Part shown: positions 61,047 through 64,000 of the stretch, piece by piece
Position numbering within the stretch: position 1 is the stretch's first letter
Layout: the number at the start of each line of letters is the position of its first letter
Source: a bacterium 1XD21-13
Lineage (GTDB): Bacteria; Bacillota; Clostridia; Lachnospirales; Lachnospiraceae
Direction of reading: 5' to 3'
NCBI GenBank assembly: GCA_009917555.1
Contig: QZDX01000011.1
Coordinates: 62,001-126,000 of the forward strand
Length of the DNA stretch: 64,000 nt
Notes under the pieces: model-generated
The model's database searches: none
Seen by the model: only the letters and a program-made list of their open reading frames with translations
What the model was told of the DNA's origin: nothing
Translations under genes and position numbers: made by a program

Positions 61047-62126
61047 ATGGCTGGAATTAAAGATGTTGCAAAATTAGCTGGGGTATCTGCTTCCACAGTA
61101 TCACGGGTGTTAAATCAAACAAAATATGTAAGTCCGGAAATCACAAGAAAAGTACAGATAGCTGCAGAAAGCCTATCCTATAAAGCAGATCCAGTCGCGC
61201 GAAATCTAAAAAAGAAAGAAACTATGACTATTGGTGTTTTAACGGCAGAAATAACCGGCCTTTTCTACCCTTATATCATAGAATCCATCTATAAAGTAGC
61301 AAATGAAAAAAAATATCAAACAATCATTTGTGACAGTCAAGGCGGAAATTACGGAGAAGCAGGTGCCCTGGATAGGGAATTTGAAAAATTTCAACACCTA
61401 ATCCGAAATCGCGTAGATGGCATTATTTTTGTGTCTGTTGTATCTAAGGAGCGTGAGCAGCGGTATCTGGAAAAGCTAAAAGAATTAGCCTCAAGTGAAA
61501 AAAAAATTCCTATTGTAAGCTTAGAGAGAAATTTCACTTCCTGGGGGATTGATTCTGTCTATTTTAATGGAACTAGAGGAGCAGAGGTTGCTGTGCAGCA
61601 TTTAATAGACTGTGGATGTAAAAATATTGCCCATATTACCGGGCCCTATTTTATGAGTATTGTAGAGGAACGTATAGAAGGCTACAAAAACAAATTAAAG
61701 GAGTATGGTATCCCCTTCCAAAAAGAGCTTATTGAAGACGGAAATTATACACACATTAGCGGATACAAAGCAATGAAAAAGCTATTTGAGAAAAACAAAC
61801 AAATAGATGGGGTTTTTTGCGGGAACGATCAAATGGCGATAGGTGCTATAAAAGCATTACAGGAGCTGGGAATCAGAATACCTGAGGATATTAAGCTGAT
61901 AGGTTATGATGATGTATTTGTATCCAGCATTGTACAGCCTTCCCTGTCAACCATTCATGTGCCTAGACGTGCAGCTGGATTGGAAGTTGCAAATGTATTG
62001 TTTGAAAGGATTGAAAAAAAATGCCAAATTGCTTTTCCTATAAAAAAAGAAATACCCACAAGACTTGTCATCCGACAGTCCACTGTCAAAGATACTCCAG
62101 AAGATTGGATTCTATCTGAATGGTAA
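61047..62126 (+). CDS. LacI/GalR-family transcriptional regulator
   Basis: 359 aa. The HTH (residues ~4-24) reads VAKLAGVSASTVSRVLNQ with the hinge helix after it, then a periplasmic-binding-like effector domain (IGVLTAEITGLFYPYIIES, GVFCGNDQMAIGAIKAL, GYDDVFVSSIVQPSLSTIH). It probably controls the sugar importer genes that follow, through the GGAAAnCGnTTTCC-type sites at 62246-62258 and 62371-62388. No obvious ribosome site; ACAGGATAAC precedes the ATG. Confidence 0.93.
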   Translation: MAGIKDVAKLAGVSASTVSRVLNQTKYVSPEITRKVQIAAESLSYKADPVARNLKKKETMTIGVLTAEITGLFYPYIIESIYKVANEKKYQTIICDSQGGNYGEAGALDREFEKFQHLIRNRVDGIIFVSVVSKEREQRYLEKLKELASSEKKIPIVSLERNFTSWGIDSVYFNGTRGAEVAVQHLIDCGCKNIAHITGPYFMSIVEERIEGYKNKLKEYGIPFQKELIEDGNYTHISGYKAMKKLFEKNKQIDGVFCGNDQMAIGAIKALQELGIRIPEDIKLIGYDDVFVSSIVQPSLSTIHVPRRAAGLEVANVLFERIEKKCQIAFPIKKEIPTRLVIRQSTVKDTPEDWILSEW

Positions 62127-62131
62127 AATAA

Positions 62132-62232
62132 AAACATGCTAATATGATCGATACATTAGGTTAAGCTTTCAGAGCCTCCATCAGCTTTCACAGGGCTTCA
62201 CTTAGTGATATTGTGTGTAGTAGCATGTTTTT
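62132..62232 (+). terminator. Long-looped inverted repeat after the regulator gene
   Basis: AAAAACATGCTA (62132-62143) is a perfect inverted repeat of TAGCATGTTTTT (62221-62232), 77 nt apart, starting 5 bp after the stop. The T-rich far arm makes a terminator plausible, but the loop is unusually large and may fold itself. Confidence 0.5.
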
Positions 62233-62245
62233 ATTTCTCATTTAT

Positions 62246-62258
62246 GGAAACGTTTTCC
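62246..62258 (+). promoter_or_regulatory. LacI-family operator or cre-like site
   Basis: GGAAACGTTTTCC, with central CG, is a LacI-type operator shape and close to the CcpA cre consensus (TG.AA.CG). It lies 168 bp before the ABC gene in the 300-bp gap. Confidence 0.55.
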
Positions 62259-62370
62259 TATAATTCTTAAAAAAATTTAGAATAATTTTTTATAAAAATT
62301 AAATTTTATATATTTTTTTATGTATTTTGAACAAACTTTTTGTTATATTTTTTGTTATATTGCCAATTTA

Positions 62371-62388
62371 CAGGAAATCGATTTCCTG
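62371..62388 (+). promoter_or_regulatory. Perfect 18-bp palindromic operator
   Basis: CAGGAAATCGATTTCCTG is a perfect palindrome with a central CG, as in LacI-family operators. It lies 38 bp before the RbsA-type ATG, in an AT-rich region where the promoter must be. It resembles the site at 62246. Confidence 0.7.
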
Positions 62389-62426
62389 ATATTCTAATAA
62401 TTACAAAACAGAAAGGAAGGAAGCTT

Positions 62427-63944
62427 ATGGCGCAGGAAGAAAAAAATGTTCCTTTGTTGAAAATGAGCAATATAGAAAAATCCTTTCAAAGCGTAAAGGT
62501 ATTGAAAAACGTGAAACTGGAGCTCTATGAAGGAAAAGTTCTGGCCCTTATGGGTGAAAATGGAGCGGGAAAATCCACATTGATGAACATATTAATGGGA
62601 AATTACCATATGGATGCTGGAGAAATTGAGTTAGAAGGAAAGCCCGTACTCATTCAGAGCCCTATAATGGCGCTCAGGCTTGGGATCTCAATGATTTACC
62701 AGGAGTTAAATCCCATTCTCGACATGACAATTGCAGAAAATATTTTCCTGAATCGCGAAAACACATTTGTACATACAAACTTTGTAAAAGAAAAATATGT
62801 GAATCAGGAAACAGATCGACTCTTGCAGCAGTTTGATGTTGCCAGAAAAGCAACTGATAAAATGAAAGAGCTTAGTGTTGCCGAATGCCAAATGATTGAA
62901 ATTATAAAGGCCGTATCCTATCACTCAAAAATTATTATTATGGATGAGCCTACCTCTTCTCTTTCCAGTGACGAAGAGGAAAAGTTATTTTCAACGATAC
63001 GGGATTTAAAAGCGCAAGGTGTGGGGATTATTTATATTTCTCACCGTATGGAAGAAATATTTAATATAGCAGATAATGTAATGGTTTTAAGAGACGGTGA
63101 ATTCATTACATCAGAAAGCATACAGAATGTTACAAGAGCTTCTTTGATTAAAAATATGGTTGGGCGAGAGCTCTCGGATATGTATCCAAAAACCAAATGC
63201 GAAATCGGAGAAACAATACTGGAAATAAAGGATTTTAACAGGAAAGATATGTTTCATAACATCAGCTTTCAGGTAAAGAAAGGTGAAATTCTTGGAATCT
63301 CAGGTTTAGTCGGTGCTGGACGAAGTGAAGTAATAAAAGCAATTTTTGGTTTGGATCCCTATGATAGCGGTCAGATATTCCTAAAAGGAAAAGAAGTTAA
63401 AATACGTAATACACAGGATGCAATTCAAAGTGGTATAGCAATGGTCAGCGAAGATCGAAAAGCTTACGGGCTCATTTTATGCAGAAGTATCAACGAAAAT
63501 ATATCATTAGCACACATGAATCAGTTTTGTAAAGGAATTTTTCTAAATCAAAAGCAAGAAAAAAAAGAATGTGAAAGCATTGCCAACAGATTAAATTTGA
63601 AAAGGAGGGATATGGGGCAACCGACCGGAGATTTAAGCGGTGGCAACCAACAAAAGGTTGTTATTGCCAAATGGATGCTGCGACAGCCCGATGTGCTGAT
63701 TCTTGACGAACCCACAAGAGGAATTGATGTGGGTGCAAAAACAGAAATATATTCTATGATGTGCAATTTAGCTTCCAAAGGTATTGCAATTATTATGATT
63801 TCTTCAGAGCTGCCGGAAATTCTTGGTATGAGCGATCGGATTATTGTTATGCACGAAGGCCGGCTAACCGGAGAGCTTATGAGAAGTGAAGCAACACAAG
63901 AAACTGTCCTATATTATGCTTTGGGAGGAAAAAATAATGAGTAA
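62427..63944 (+). CDS. Sugar ABC transporter ATP-binding protein (RbsA/MglA-like)
   Basis: 505 aa from ATG 62427 (AGGAAGGAAG upstream); a longer in-frame reading lies within the operator region. Two ATPase domains: the first has GENGAGKSTLMN and IIIMDEPTSSLSS; the second has a degenerate GLVGAGRSE loop, LSGGNQQKVVIAKWM and LILDEPTRGIDVGAK. This two-domain form serves carbohydrate importers (CUT2). Substrate unknown. It overlaps the permease start by 8 bp. Confidence 0.95.
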   Translation: MAQEEKNVPLLKMSNIEKSFQSVKVLKNVKLELYEGKVLALMGENGAGKSTLMNILMGNYHMDAGEIELEGKPVLIQSPIMALRLGISMIYQELNPILDMTIAENIFLNRENTFVHTNFVKEKYVNQETDRLLQQFDVARKATDKMKELSVAECQMIEIIKAVSYHSKIIIMDEPTSSLSSDEEEKLFSTIRDLKAQGVGIIYISHRMEEIFNIADNVMVLRDGEFITSESIQNVTRASLIKNMVGRELSDMYPKTKCEIGETILEIKDFNRKDMFHNISFQVKKGEILGISGLVGAGRSEVIKAIFGLDPYDSGQIFLKGKEVKIRNTQDAIQSGIAMVSEDRKAYGLILCRSINENISLAHMNQFCKGIFLNQKQEKKECESIANRLNLKRRDMGQPTGDLSGGNQQKVVIAKWMLRQPDVLILDEPTRGIDVGAKTEIYSMMCNLASKGIAIIMISSELPEILGMSDRIIVMHEGRLTGELMRSEATQETVLYYALGGKNNE

Positions 63945-64000
63945 AAATATTAATATCAGTACAATATTTCGAAAATTCGGACTGGTAATTATTCTGGTCT
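63937..64000 (+). CDS. Sugar ABC transporter permease (RbsC-like), cut by window end
   Basis: Only 21 codons are visible: MSKNINISTIFRKFG, then the first hydrophobic residues. GGGAGG precedes the ATG, which lies inside the end of the RbsA-like gene. The position and start match CUT2 permeases. Confidence 0.75.
   Translation, partial: MSKNINISTIFRKFGLVIILV

Overview
The window reads as chromosome of a Gram-positive gut clostridium, most likely Lachnospiraceae. The housekeeping order rho - rpmE - yqhQ (DUF1385) - prmC - prfA, strong AGGAGG ribosome sites, moderate GC, teichoic-acid-type enzymes and a bifunctional L-fucose salvage enzyme all fit. Genus cannot be fixed from sequence reading alone. 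Most genes lie on the minus strand.

Layout. (1) 1-4059: end of a surface-glycan cluster, with a DegT-type sugar aminotransferase cut by the window edge, an SGNH/DltD-like protein, an MBOAT O-acyltransferase and an acyltransferase-3. (2) 4097-9131: prfA, prmC, yqhQ, rpmE, rho. (3) 9412-20899: a CDP-glycerol-type glycerophosphotransferase on plus; then on minus a 573-aa membrane protein, a Sel1-repeat protein, MBOAT + SGNH + two acyltransferase-3 genes, a HisC-like aminotransferase and an unusual cytidylyltransferase/oxidoreductase fusion. (4) 21133-32928: one long minus-strand polysaccharide operon running from fkp (GDP-fucose synthesis) through glycosyltransferases, a DUF6056-like membrane protein, a GT2/DUF2304 pair, rfbD and two GT-C-like membrane proteins to a perfect 17-bp-stem terminator. 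A fucosyltransferase diverges from fkp on plus. (5) 33802-43128: acetyltransferase, MFS transporter, lipid kinase, PAP2 phosphatase, several small unknown genes, a GT2 + glf pair, mutY and sfsA. (6) 43380-56627: a compact phage-tail element. (7) 56675-60858: a third SGNH + MBOAT pair and an aminotransferase. (8) 61047-64000: a LacI-type regulator and the start of an RbsA/RbsC-type sugar ABC importer.

The most interesting system is region 6. It carries a repressor/metallopeptidase switch with four 15-bp operators, an ArpU-like regulator, a Com-like zinc finger, tail-completion, tail-tube and tail-chaperone genes, a tape measure, tail/baseplate genes, a tail-fibre gene, holin and GH25 endolysin. 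It has no terminase, portal, capsid, protease, sheath, replication or integrase gene, and both flanks are inside the window. This fits a domesticated F-type (non-contractile) phage-tail bacteriocin. The tail-fibre gene faces an inverted, promoterless second C-terminal cassette sharing its stop site (CTTAAG), so one inversion would swap the receptor-binding tip. At least two genes inside the element look like autonomous morons.

Other notable signals are: two intergenic copies of a covarying hairpin element in the glycan clusters, two further structured leaders, a lipoprotein gene whose signal peptide is knocked out of frame by a six-base homopolymer, and three MBOAT/SGNH acylation pairs within 60 kb. 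Together the clusters suggest a heavily acylated, possibly fucosylated cell-surface polymer, next to a weapon or prophage remnant whose own target would be a surface receptor.
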